From Pseudisothecium myosuroides (lineage: Eukaryota; Streptophyta; Bryopsida; Hypnales; Lembophyllaceae): a DNA stretch of 64,000 nucleotides. Under the pieces are notes generated by a model. That model had not been told where the DNA came from. It saw only the letters and a program-made list of their open reading frames with translations, and ran no database searches. Of the stretch, positions 1 through 11,951 are shown piece after piece. Positions within the stretch are counted from its first letter, which is position 1. Each line of letters opens with the position of its first letter. The DNA lies in the NCBI GenBank assembly GCA_951799445.1, contig OX637294.1, positions 18,315,452-18,379,451 on the forward strand, in the 5' to 3' direction. A program made the translations under genes and the position numbers.

Positions 1-422
1 GGACGGGAATCTCTAACATATACCATATTCACCTTGTGTGAATATCTTAACTGGCAAGTAGTATATGTGCGTTTTTAATTTCGGAGTTGTCAGAGGCAGT
101 TGCCAACTAAGCTGGCTAGCACTTTCTTTTAAGTCGTCTAGCACTATCTTTTGAACTTTCTACATATCATATATCTTTTCCGAATATAAAACAATAACTG
201 CCACACGCCTCCTCCATTAGAATACTCATACTTCTCAATGAATGTTGTCAGGATTCTCTATACAAACGAGGAGCAGGAATAGGGGAATAGTCACCACGCA
301 GCCAAAATAAATGTAATCTCCGGGTCCCATTCAGCCTTCCTTACCAGCCCTCCCGAGAGTCCAAATTTCTCTAATGTCTACCTTCAGCGCCCCTCCTTGA
401 GACGCCAGGCGTAGGAATGCCC
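1..422. other. Intergenic sequence, no gene seen
   Basis: Mixed-composition DNA before the first MITE. I see no open frame with recognisable protein features on either strand and no obvious structural RNA. Confidence 0.5.
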
Positions 423-425
423 TTA

Positions 426-818
426 GAGCATCCCCACAGCAGCTCATAGTTTGACACAAACCCGGGGAGGTGGTGGGGCTGGCCATTTTAATTGCCCATG
501 GCAACTCAAAAAATGGCTTTAAATTGGCCGGCCATGAAATAATTTGATGAAGACTCCGCCAAATGGTGCAGCTTGCCCGTGGCTCAATATGGACTCCTTT
601 TGCAATTTTCGAGGTACTTTTGGAATGTTGGAAGCTTTTGTCTTGCCCGCATTGATTAAGAGATGCAAGGTGACGCTATGGTGATGCAGATTTAGAACTA
701 TGGGACTTGTGCCAAGCCGTGTAGCCATGGGGCACAAGCAGGACACATGGGCTGGGCTCTTGAAAGCAATTGCAAATCAAAATGAGTGCTTTTCCTGAGT
801 CTAGCTGTGGGGATGCTC
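426..818. mobile_element. Non-autonomous TIR element (PIF/Harbinger-type MITE), copy A
   Basis: The left end reads GAGCATCCCCACAGC and the right end is its exact inverse complement (804-818). The element is flanked on both sides by the trinucleotide TTA (423-425 and 819-821). A TTA target duplication with G-starting inverted repeats is the hallmark of plant PIF/Harbinger MITEs. The element is about 393 bp. The open frames inside it show no transposase motif, so it must depend on a transposase encoded elsewhere. Copies B (52959-53422) and C (54284-54603) share the terminal GAGCATC and the TTA duplication but not the internal sequence. Confidence 0.75.
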
Positions 819-821
819 TTA

Positions 822-2590
822 CTTCACTACGTCGCACTGAGTTCGGTTGTTGGTCCCTGAGATGGTGGTCGCTGACCAGATGCAACGTACCATGGACTTT
901 TCCCAATCAACTCCAAGGTGGAGGGTAGAAATGGCGCCCCCTTTTCTTTTTAAGTGTTCCCCAAGCCAAAACAAATCTTCATTGATGTCAAGATTGAATT
1001 TTTCAATTTACACCATTTGTAAATTTTAGGGTGGATTTGGTTTTAGATTCCTATGCCATTTCAATTTTGAAAACTAATAGCTATATTTAATGTTGCTCCA
1101 AAAAATACAAAATCAATTGGCATCTCCATTATATGGCTTTGTCTTCGTCTTTGTATTCATGTAAATTATTTTTTGTTCTTTGATGCCATTGTACGTTGAA
1201 AGTGCTAAAAAGGTTGGTTGTAGCACACTCTACTTTACATATATTTGGCAAAAATTTGTAAAAGCCAACTTTATACTGTGAAAGGACAATACCTTCTAGT
1301 TGAAATGGCTATTTTTTTCACTAAAATGAAATATATGGATGTATTCACCTAATCTTTCTTATCAAAATAATTCCAAAATTCAAATGATTAAAAACATGTA
1401 AAATTATACAAATAGAAATTTTAATCTTGCCCTTAATAGCGACATGAACATCCTAACAAGACCCTAAAAAATAAAGTTAATTGTAACCATCTGAAGTAAC
1501 TTAGTCAAAGGTCCAAACAATGGAATGTTACACATTATGATTGTACCTAACTTATACTATTATAATATAATGTAAGTTTTATTTTTCCAATTTTTAATTT
1601 TATAGTGGAGTGGCTCATAAAAATTGATTTGAGGCTATGAATTTTAGTTCATTTTTTTTACTTTGATAGCTACTGTAACATTTATAGCAACTAACAACAA
1701 AATTTGATTAAACCTTGGCTACTATATTGTAATTTCTACAATGAATTTCCTCTAGGCTTACAATGAAAACAACAATTTTTCAAATTTTGATTATGTTTAG
1801 TCAAAAAAAGTAACTAATAAAATACTTTGGAAATTCCTGGCTATAAAAAATTGTATAATTTTTTAATAATTTGTATTTTATCTATATTCAATAACAATAT
1901 AATTATTCCAAGTTTTGCTTCTACAAAATGAAGAATTTATTTTTATAAATTTTGAAGTCCAAATTAGTAACTCAATTAATAATATTGCCAACATTTATTG
2001 TTCTTATAGAAACTCTGCTACTTTAAATTATAGAACCTTTGCATGAATTTTCTCTTGAAACATTCAAAAATATTGACAAACAATAAATAACTTGTGATCG
2101 ATGTGACCTGCATGTAAAGTAGATTATAAAGGTAATACGATCTTTAATTTTTAAAATTTTCCATATTTGAAATTTTAAGTTGGAAGTAGACTCATTCCTT
2201 ATTAGACAAAGGATGTATGCATAATTTTGAGATTGGTTTAGGCAAAAGCCTTCAAAAGCTCAAAATCTACTTTTTCTTCAAAGGTCAATTGCTCCAATCA
2301 AACAAATGCAAGATTTATATAAAGTATTTTAATTTGGTACAACCACGACTTCAAATAAATACTAGGGCTTTGCATTGCTACATACAACTATAAGCAATTG
2401 ATTGAATAAAGTATAGATTTTTTCAAATCAATATTTGAAAAAATTATTCAAATTTCTATACTAACTAATTATTTGGTTTGAAAATAATTGAAGTCCTTAA
2501 CCTTTAAAAAAAATTCTAGTGTATTCAAAATACACCATTTGCTTCAAATACAATATAAACAAACCATTTATAGATAAAGAAACTTAAGAA
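822..2590. other. AT-rich intergenic DNA, no gene seen
   Basis: Very AT-rich sequence with frequent stops on both strands. Short open frames near 847-1029 show no homology that I recognise. Nothing else is supportable here. Confidence 0.5.
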
Positions 2591-2592
2591 AA

Positions 2593-2745
2593 ATGGGCAA
2601 TTTTGTTAAAATGGTAGTATTCCAAGTGCCACTTTGACGGTGGGCCATTTTCACCATCTAGGACTGGTATAGATTTCAAAACGGCCGTTCTGAACTGTTT
2701 TCATGCCATTTAAAAAAATATCGCCATTTTAACAAAATTGCCCAT
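2593..2745. repeat. Small inverted-repeat element
   Basis: Perfect 22-bp inverted repeats (2593-2614 and 2724-2745) enclose about 109 bp with a higher GC content than the surroundings. The outer flanks are A-rich on the left and A-rich again on the right. The arrangement fits a short MITE or a foldback remnant. No clear target-site duplication can be assigned. Confidence 0.55.
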
Positions 2746-4032
2746 AAAAACATTTATTCCATATACATACTTCTTTTATATGAAGGAGGTTTTGAAAAGT
2801 TTAGAAAGATATAAAATATTTTAAATCACACAAGTTTCTAGTTGTTACCGCCAAAAAAACCAAACAATGCTTTTTTGGCATTATAGAAATTTTGGGCATG
2901 TTCTTGCAAATGGAGTTCTTAAAATCCTCAATCCAACTTTTGACAAAGATTTGGATTGAGGAATATCTTTTTGTGCCCAATTTTCATCACAGTTGATCTT
3001 ATAGGTAGAAAAGTAATGATAGCAAAAGTGGTTTCTTTTACAAATCGGTGATTAAAAAAAAAATTTGAAGATTAAAAATCCATTCTAGATTCTTTAGATT
3101 TATATATGCTTGAAAAATTTTCAATCATTCAATTTCAATAAACAAAGTAATATCACTTTTGACATTTTTATTTTTAAAAAATTTAATAATTTTAGATCCC
3201 AAGGAACCAAAATTTAATAATTTTTAACTGAGAAGAATTGGGTATGATTTAGGAAATGAAAGTCACTAATTCATTTGACAAAGAATGTGTTGAAATAATT
3301 AGGAAATACAATTGCATGCAATAGTTGTGCAGGCATATACAATTTTGCACATCAATGGTATTATAGTCAAGTGTATACTTTTTTCAAGTTGTTTTCCATC
3401 TCTTGTTGTAGACAATGGCTTCAACTACCCCTATGTAAGTATTGATCATCCACAAAAAAAAAACAGTTGCACCTATATCAATTTTGAATAGAAGATTATA
3501 CACACCACTTGTATAAAGCATTTATTTTTACACATTGAAGGTGATTGTATTTTTCATTGCTAATTGCTTTTTATGAATTATAGAAGCAATGTTTATCAAA
3601 TCCAAAGGTCCTTGAAGTGAATCTTTCATGAGGTTGGAAGTGCCGTAGGCATGCATTTGATGATTTGCACATATTTTATATGCCGTTGTCAATGACATCT
3701 ATACATTGTTAGAAAACTCTAAATTCTCGCAATAATTATAAAAGATTGTCCTATTTTTTGCGCACCCACTACCTATAACTCATTTTCTAATTCAATATGG
3801 TTACTTAATTTTTCCACTTTGACTCCTTTGTCCTCAACAATCCCACGTATGCTAAAGATACAATCTATATTCTTGTTTTCACCAAAACAACTGTAGAACC
3901 TATATGAGTAAGCAAAATTTATTGTTCAATCGTGTAGTAACAAAACAATTAAGTTTCCTAGTTTATTGCGTCTTTAAGGTTTTGAAGAAATGATTTATTT
4001 TAAATGGGATATTTGCCTTAAACTTTTTAACC

Positions 4033-4940
4033 CCTAAAGGACCATTGTCCCTTCGGGGGACAAATGGATTTTCGGGCAGGTACCTACAGACTGAAATTTT
4101 GTTGTGCTTTTTTGAAACTTTTTTTGGAGATAGAAAAACTGATAAGCTTTGTGGGAATATAATTTTTTTCACAATCGGTGCTCGGGAACAATAGTTATGA
4201 CCAAATAAGCTCAAAACAGGGGACGAGGGGTAGCCTGGGCAGCAAAAAAAAATGGACAAAAATTTGAATTTTTTATTTTATTTTTATTTTTCTCATATAT
4301 TATATTTTTGTCTATTTGGAAAGCTTTGATTCATTTCATTTGGATATGTTATGAGAAAGTTATGGACATTCTTGTTTATCGGGCAGTTAGGGCATCTTCT
4401 TGAAAAAAATAACTTGTAGGATGCATTTCGGAATGCAATTTTTCAAATTTTTCAATTTTTTTTTTGCATGGTTTATTTTACTTGCTAGAACAATCTCACC
4501 ATTGGGATTAGTGCATTTTAATTCCATCTAAAATATATGAATATTTTAGATTTTCCTTCTATCTTGTACCTACTTCTATTTAACAATTTTATAATTAAGT
4601 TTTTTTGAATTTTTTTTTCCTAGACTCTCAACTCAATTCTCCACTATAAAGATTTAAAGCTCAAAACTCTGTAGTGCAAAAATTTTAAGTTAGAAATGTT
4701 CAAAGTCAAAAAATCTAGTCCCGCAATGTGCTAAAAAACTTATTTTTTTTACTTTAAACGCAGATATCTTGCAATCTGTGTGGTCAAAAATTCTGAATTT
4801 TTTTTCACACACTTTCATACTAGTTAGGTGTAAGATCCTATGGTTAGATGTGAAAAAAAAAATTTAATTTTTTATATTCTTTGCTATAGAAATGGCAGTT
4901 TTGAGTGTTTTTGGCAGAAAAAATGCCTTGGTCCTTTAGG
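4033..4940. repeat. AT-rich repeat bounded by an inverted 12-mer
   Basis: The motif CCTAAAGGACCA (4033-4044) recurs as its exact inverse complement at 4929-4940, giving an AT-rich segment of about 908 bp with short inverted ends. The right part (about 4380-4940) is recognisably related to 60405-60960: the order of sub-motifs is conserved but there are many substitutions and indels. It is probably an old, decayed DNA element or a fragment of a larger repeat. No transposase reading frame survives. The open frame on the minus strand at 3963-4259 crosses the left boundary and has no recognisable domain. Confidence 0.45.
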
Positions 4941-5020
4941 AATTAATTAATAATAGTATTTTATAATTGACTTTGAATATTTTGTAGTCCCACATGACAA
5001 CTTTGTTTACCATATACAAT

Positions 5021-5640
5021 GATTTATCCCTTAAAGGATGGAATCCATGACCAAGTAGTCACACTTCAAAATTCTCCACTTTGTATTTTTAATTTTGCTG
5101 CTATTTTAGGAGTGAAATTTTTTAAGTCAAATTGCATGTCTTTCATATGTAAAAGAATTTTCAAATTACAATGAATTTTTGAAGAAAAAGTGAAGAAACT
5201 TTAAATCAAATACAAAACATGCTTAAAAAATCTGAAAATTTGAGGATAAAAGTACATTATAGTATAGAACATTGTAATGTAAAGAATTTTTTGTTCATTC
5301 CACATTTAGTAACATGATTATATTTCCTCAACTTCTACAAGCAAAAATAATGTTCACTTTAAGGATCTCTTCAAATCTTCAAGAAGAGTAGAAATTAAAT
5401 TGGCTTCAAAAGTTTTATTTAGTTAGTTTTTTTCAGACTAAATGAAGTTGTTTTAAAATCAAATTTTAAAGAAAAAAGTTACAAATATTGAAATACACTC
5501 TATTTGTATACCTTTCAAACAAAAAACAAACTATTCTATACGAAATAAAAATAAATAATATGACTTGAACTTGACCCAATTATAGGGATATATTATTAGT
5601 GAATTTGCACACAATAATAAATTGAATGAAAATATGATTT
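5021..5640 (+). repeat. Dispersed degenerate AT-rich repeat, copy 1
   Basis: The segment aligns by eye along most of its length with 32260-32945 and 56131-56960. Shared landmarks in the same order are a run around 'caaattacaatgaatttttgaagaaaaa', then 'acattatag..tagaacattg', then a 'cactccatatttag'-like block. The copies are heavily diverged and none keeps a coding frame. This is probably a remnant of an old retroelement or large MITE family. Confidence 0.5.
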
Positions 5641-6588
5641 TTTTTCTCCCTAGGGTCTTTTTGAGGTTATAAAGTCAAATATCTTGAAACATTTGAGTAG
5701 AACACCTTTCATCCCTTATACCAACAACTTCAATTTAAGTTTCAACCCTTTACATCCCAAGAGGAGCCAAGAGGGATCATTGTAAATATGTAATTTTGAA
5801 TAATTTTGAAATCTTTTGAAATCTAAAACTTTGTGCAAACCAAACGGATGTTAGAAATCTTGCTCAACATTAGATGTTACAAAAACTGTTACCTTCTAAG
5901 TTGTGGAAGATCTCCAAATACCACAATATACACTAGTAGCACAGTCATTGTTAATATTCTAGTATCTTGACTAATATACTATAATGTGCATTGACATATT
6001 ATCAATAATAATAGTGTAGGGAAATGGAATTTGTATGTTTTATATTTTGAAAATCATAAAATTGATGTACTAAAATTGACCTTCCAATCTTGCAATAATA
6101 CCTTAAGTTAGTTCTAAAAGTGTGTACAAGTTTATGCCCTAAATTAGATATAGACTATGTTTTAAAAACATTGAGATGCAACAAAAATATAAGATATTTT
6201 TTTTAATTTACATGCAATGCGCCATTAGAAAGGTTAGAATATCTAATTTTATATCCATATTTGCTTCACTAGAATTTATTAATTTTTTATCTTTATATGG
6301 ATGTAAACATGACAAGATCACTAAATGATGCATAAAATATCCAATTATATGCCTTGCAGTATACTAAAAGTTTTGTAATCACACGGTTGGTTGTGCATCA
6401 AATTTGGCATATCATAACTCTGCTAAGTGCACTTCTACTTTCTGTAATTGGAATCTCTCTCTCTCTCTTTATACTTTTGTATTTTCATAAAAAAAACATA
6501 TTTATAAGTAAGTACCAAAACAACTTTTCTGAAAAAACCTTTCTTGAATCTAAAGGGTCGACCTTGTGAGTTTCATTAAAGAAAATTT

Positions 6589-6698
6589 CAGCCCTCCGGA
6601 GGGCTGCTTCAGAGTGACAAACCAAGCTATTTCAAAGCTTGGTCTGTCATTCTAGAAAAGTGCCGCAGTGAGCAGTCAGCCGAGCTGATTGCTCACTG
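6589..6698. repeat. Three consecutive palindromes (hairpin cluster)
   Basis: Three hairpins stand in series within strongly AT-rich DNA. The first is an 18-bp perfect palindrome (6589-6606). The second has 18-nt arms at 6611-6628 and 6636-6653 with 16 of 18 positions complementary. The third has 15-nt arms at 6666-6680 and 6684-6698 with 14 of 15 complementary. The arms are GC-rich compared with the flanks. No reading frame crosses the cluster. It could be a structured RNA, a recombination or replication structure, or the end of a mobile element. I cannot assign it to a known family. Confidence 0.6.
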
Positions 6699-6719
6699 AA
6701 ACAATCAAATTTTGCGATT

Positions 6720-9267
6720 TTTATTTATTTATTTATTATTTATAATAAATTTTAAACTCTTAAAACTCGGTTCGTGCGCCATTGCCACTGTAATTTCAGG
6801 TGGGTAGGAATAGGGAAAAAATGATTTTTTCAGCCCCCCAAACTCAAATTTCAGGGTACCTTGGAGGGTTGTGGAGAAATCGTAGGACACTCATGGATGT
6901 TTGTGCTCAACAATGCAAAGCCTTAGTATTCATGCTTTCTAATTAAATATAGTAGAACTTCTAATGAACCTCATTCTCTAAAGTAATAAATCTCTTTGAT
7001 ATAATATTGATAGCCGAGCCACATATAAGATGTAATAAGTGACTACCAAGTAGCCATAGTGTGTGTGCGCAAGAGTAAGGAAGGTGTTGTTCTGTGAATC
7101 AAATTGTTGTCTATGTGTGCAACATGTCCAATGTTTTTTGCTTATACAATATGTGTCAAATGTTCTATGATTGATACAATACAATATGAAAAAAATCACT
7201 CTAAACTCATTAATTAATGCAATGACTGCCAAATTGATCCTCCCTAACTGCAATAACCTCTCTAATATAAAGTGTCAGACCGCTCCCGCCCCTCTGGTTT
7301 ATTAGAAGTTCTTAAGTAGTATCATTGTATATATTATGTTTGTTTTGTTGATTGTAGATTGACGAAGAGGAGAATTTGCATCAATAGAAGCTACATATAT
7401 AAAATTTAGAGTAGGACCTTGTTCAAAAGAAAACTAGTGACACTCAAACAGAGCCTCTTTTAGAGTGCTTGCTAGTTCAAATAGAGATCCCAATAACTTA
7501 GGATTGCAAAAAAAAGGTGTTGACTTTGAAACTTTTATTGACATTTTTTTCACAACATCTAGACACTCTTTGACATTGAAGTATTGAAAAAATATCAATA
7601 TTTTTATCTAGACATTTTAGTGTCAAATTATGTGTCAAAAAAATATTGAATAAAAGTGTCGAGAATAATGTCAAAGTATTAGATGAAAAAAGTGTTGAAA
7701 AGAGTGTCAATAACATTTCTAAATTTTTAATTTTTTTCTTCAAAAAAATAGTCTTCACTTTGAAAATCTATTAAAAATTCCATAAAGATCCAAAAGGTAT
7801 GAAACAACTTGGATATAATAAGACTTTTTTTTAATTATTATTTTTTTTTAAAATTAATTATTAGAGGATTTGACACATAAAAAAGAATGAAAATGCAGTG
7901 AGATACCTCATTTCATATAAGTTATAAATAGTCTTCAATTTTACACATGTATCAAGATACTAAAGAATGTTAGCCCTCCCTAAATGTTGTTGTATTTTAA
8001 ATTTTATATTGTTTATTTGTATGACTAGTGCGTTTCAAGTATATACTTTGTGTCATTTGTTTGGAGATTTTTTGATTTTTTTGATATATAATTATGCATT
8101 TGTCTTTGTATGTTGCTTATTGTGATGTAGTTTTGTAGTTTTACATGTTACCAGTTTAATATTTATGGTTTGGTTTGTGGTTTGAAGGTTGTGATTTTAA
8201 ACTATATCTACTTGTATAATTGTGTTGTTAGGTATAGGAAATGATATTAGGAAGTTTGAGCATATTTTGAAGTTCTATAGATTTGAAAGTGTTCAACCAT
8301 TGGGCAAATGCTTGGGTTCTAGCGCAAAATGTGATTTTATGGTTGTGTGAAGTGACTTAGGAGGAGGGTTTACAAGTGGAGTAATGGAATTAGGTTGGTT
8401 CTTCTTCACATGGACAAATGGAAGTACATAACATGGACTACACTCACTTGACTTACTCACTTTAGATGTATTGTTGTTGATGGAGGGTTGGATAGAAGAG
8501 CGTTGATTCCATCAAATTATAAAGAATGATGAGGATCTAGAGTCTCTCATGGATGACTTCGTTGTTCACTGTAGAAACAAAGAATGCAACCATTGACCCA
8601 ATAATCAGAGTATTTTGGTGACTACCTTAGTCAAAGTAGGGGCCACATCCTTGAACGGTTAATTTTTGTTGTCTTTTGGTTTTCCATCCTCATAACATTC
8701 AATAGCATGCGTTGTCACTCGCTTGACTCTATACTAGTAGATAGTGTAGAATATTCCACACCCAACAATACTTCATCGGTAACTAAGTAGACACATAGAG
8801 GCTCAAAGTGACGAGCAGGGTGCATGAAAGAAAGGTAATGGGCACGAAGGCTACTGAATGTCATATTCATTCAGCATTCTGTACTGATAGAAGTTTTTTT
8901 TAATTTGGAAAGGCGGGTGTTGTATTTTACCCTCGTTACTAATGAGAAGTTGAGAACACTCAAAAATCAATATTATTTCCATACTTGATCTTCAATGTAA
9001 GGTAGGTAACTCCAAATGTGCCACTGACCTTAAATCGCGATCTTTACTCTGTGTACATCTCCAAAATCAATTCTGTACCTATATAGAAGAAACCATTATA
9101 GAACCAAACTTTGTTCCTTAATAATTTTTGCATACAATATCCAAAATGTCACGTTCTTTGGTGCGTTGGAACCTCCTTTCACTTGACAACATAAAAATAT
9201 GAAAATTTGACCAGTCTAATAATAGTAACTAGGCTCAGTAGCAAAAAGTGGCGGTTTTGGGGGTATC
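6720..9267. other. AT-rich intergenic DNA upstream of the first gene
   Basis: The segment starts with a TTTA-type simple run (about 6720-6750) and continues as AT-rich DNA. The short open frames at 6978-7253 and 7498-7758 are low in complexity and lack recognisable domains. The composition becomes mixed from about 8.4 kb, approaching the plastid S20 gene. I see no gene. Confidence 0.5.
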
Positions 9268-9304
9268 CACCGAAATCAGTTCCTCACCGAAATCAGTTCC
9301 TCAC
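9268..9304. repeat. 17-bp direct repeat, two copies
   Basis: The 17-bp unit caccgaaatcagttcct occurs twice in immediate succession about 280 bp upstream of the plastid S20 start codon. It lies where promoter or 5' UTR sequence is expected. The function is unknown; it may be a simple tandem duplication. Confidence 0.6.
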
Positions 9305-9582
9305 AAGGCAGAAATGGACGACATTCATCCTCAAACCACACATCCACTAACCATTCATCCATCTCATCCGGAGTGGATAGGATCATCTCTTCGTCTCCAC
9401 CAGCTCGCTGTTCCTGTGTGCGTCTCCTCGAGCGCACAAGATTGCAATTCCCTGGCGCCAGACCTCTCCGTCGATCTATTCGTTTCCATCCCATTTCAAT
9501 TTTCTCCCCACACAACCACGCGGAGGAAGAAAACGAGCCATCTCGCGCATCATTTGGTGCCGAAAGGAGGGAGTTCGCAGCT

Positions 9583-11089
9583 ATGGCTATGGCAGTAGTG
9601 GGGAGCTCTTCTTGCAGGGGAGCCACTTTGGGGTCTCTTTCACGCCCAGTGCTACCCTCTTCCGTGACGCAGTGCTCCTCTTTGTCGCTCCGCTCTGCCT
9701 TCGTGGGCCTGCACTTGCAAAGTACGTCACTCGTTCTCGGTGGTTGGCCGTTTCTTTGTCATGTGGAGGTTTGCTCTGTTCAACATTGTCGTTGCCCTAA
9801 TTTCGCTGTTGCGCTACGAAGATTCAGAGAGATTAGGTTTTGGGAGTGCCGTCAATGGAATTCCTTATGACTTTTGAAATTGGTTTTTGATACCTTGGGT
9901 ATTGGTAGGTCGGTTTGATTTTTTAAAATATTGAGCTGCAATGACTCTGGTTTTTATATCTGTGTTTCAATCGTCGAATTTCATTTCCTTGGTGAATTCG
10001 GGTACTTTAGGTCATAATGTCTGCCCTGAGAACTCTTGTAGACACTTTGGGTCTGAGAGCTCAGGGTTCTGAGCGGCTTTCTGTCGAATTTCTTAAGACC
10101 GCTGAATTTCGTTTTATTACCATGCATATGTTGTAGTATGTTGGACTTTGTACATTTAAGAGATTGAGCTGCAATGACTCTATGGTTTTCATATCTGTGT
10201 TTCACCCGTCGAATTTCATTTCTTTGGTGAATTCGGGTCCTTTAGGTCACATTGTTTGAACTGAGAGATTTCAGACTTCCTGCTGCGTTTTGGAGTAGAA
10301 AGTTGATTTGAATGCACTTAAACCTCTTTAATCGTACCACCTAGGGTCCGAACTTTTTCACTGCGACGTAGTTTGAATGTGTGACAGCAATTTTAGTGTG
10401 GCAAGTGTGCAATGTATTCAGGAATGTCTTTGTTTTTAAGAGAAGGTTATATCACAGAGGTTTGAGTGATGACTTGAGGTTCAGACATTCGGGGGTTCCT
10501 ATTTTGCCATGCAAGGTAGACCGTACTGAACAGCCACATTGTTGATGTCAATTGTCGAAGCCGCTGGATTTTGACGACCATTGCTTTCTCGCAGGTGTAG
10601 GATGTAGCCGCTCATTGACAGGCCCAGTCACAAGGAGACCAGTGCTGGTGCGAGCTGCAGCAGCTCCAACGAAGAAGCCTGACCAGTCTGCCAAGAGAGC
10701 TCGTCAGAATGAGAAGAGACGGGTTTACCACAAGTCGAAGAAGTCTGAGATTTCCACTCGTATGAAAAAGGTAGGCCTTGTTCCTAAATTTCCCCTTTTT
10801 CATTTTCACACTTGTGTTGTTCAATTCGATGTTTTTTCCAATTAATTATTCACACGGATGTGTGTTGCAGGTATTTGTGGCGCTCGATGGCTTGAAGAAG
10901 AAGACTGACGCAACAGAAGATGATATCAAGCCAGTGGAGACCCTCATTGCTGAGGCTTTCTCCATCATTGATAAAGCAGTGAAGGTTGGTTCCGTCCATG
11001 CCAACAAGGGCGGCCACCAGAAGTCTCGCTTGTCTAGGGCTAAACGAACCTTGTTGATTCAGCTGGGAATGTACACTCCCTCAGCTTAG
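9583..11089 (+). CDS. Plastid 30S ribosomal protein S20 (bS20c), nuclear-encoded
   Basis: Exons are read as 9583-9721, 10595-10770 and 10871-11089, with GT-AG introns and continuous frame, giving 177 aa. Residues 1 to about 65 form a Ser/Arg-rich, acid-poor chloroplast transit peptide that ends near a VRAAAA stretch. The mature part is typical bS20: Lys-rich helices with [17 protein letters not shown] character, then '[17 protein letters not shown]' near the C terminus, which matches the conserved bacterial S20 ending. bS20 binds 16S rRNA early in small-subunit assembly in the plastid stroma. The start was chosen as the first ATG in frame with a Met-Ala-Met context; a longer upstream frame exists but lacks an ATG in good context. 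Intron 1 contains an internal duplication (9929 and 10162). The family assignment is firm and the exact transit-peptide cleavage site is not. Confidence 0.9.
9929..10280 (+). repeat. Direct duplication inside intron 1 of the S20 gene
   Basis: A block starting near 'ttgagctgcaatgactct' at about 9931 is repeated at about 10164, a spacing of 233 bp. It runs for roughly 90-110 bp with few differences. It lies wholly within intron 1, so it does not affect the protein. Confidence 0.6.
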
Positions 11090-11951
11090 CTATTAATTCG
11101 ACGAGCTTCTTTCTTTGTAGATCTTGTTGGTTTCCTCCCATCTCCAACTTTTCAAGTGCAATACCAATTTTCGTGCGCTCAAGTTTGGCCATCAGTTTTT
11201 ATTTTTTGCAAATTTGAACATCGACAAGCGAGAACCTATCAATGTCAGCGAACGTACTTGAAAAGGAATTGAACCCTATCTCCTAATGTCACTTTATTGC
11301 ACTGCACTGAACGAAGTCTCCGAGGAATTGTTGTGGGTGCTAAACCTGAACTGCAAGCATCTCAAAAGTGTCATAAGAATCACCGTTGAGACCACAATTT
11401 GGCCGTTGAACATGCTAATGGTCAATTACTCACCGACTTAGAATTGCAACCACTGCAAATCATCCAATGCAAGCAGCAGGATTCCTTGCACTGACGGACT
11501 CAAAGTAATAGTCTCAGAATTTGAAAATTAGGGTTTGGTCTCAGCTGACCCGATGGCTGAATGCATCTTCTCATTAGCAGGGTTGTAGATTGTTCTGGAG
11601 CAAGAGAGACTAGTAAATTGTGCGGGTTGAAACGTGTTGCGCAAGTTACTAATTCGGAGAAAGCGTCTTGAATTGTATTTCGTTCATGTTGCTCCGATGG
11701 TTTGGCGAAGGAGATGAGCAGTCGGGATGCTGAAAGATTCAGCTTTCTATCTATTCGAAGATGATGTGAGAGAGCTAGAATTTCGCGGAATTGGATTCCG
11801 CTTGTGCATCGATCCAGGTGTTTTGGGTTTTGGTATATTTTTAGGGTATGTGAATTTACGGGGAGAGTTCCCGTGATTTGGTCGATCGAGGGGTTCTGGG
11901 TTTTGATAAATTTTAGAGCATGTAAATTTTCGTTTTCTGTAAAAGAGAAAG
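11090..11951. other. Spacer between S20 and OMA1
   Basis: This holds the S20 3' UTR and the OMA1 promoter and 5' UTR. The minus-strand open frames at 11500-12039 overlap the OMA1 first exon and look like shadows. I see no separate gene. Confidence 0.5.
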
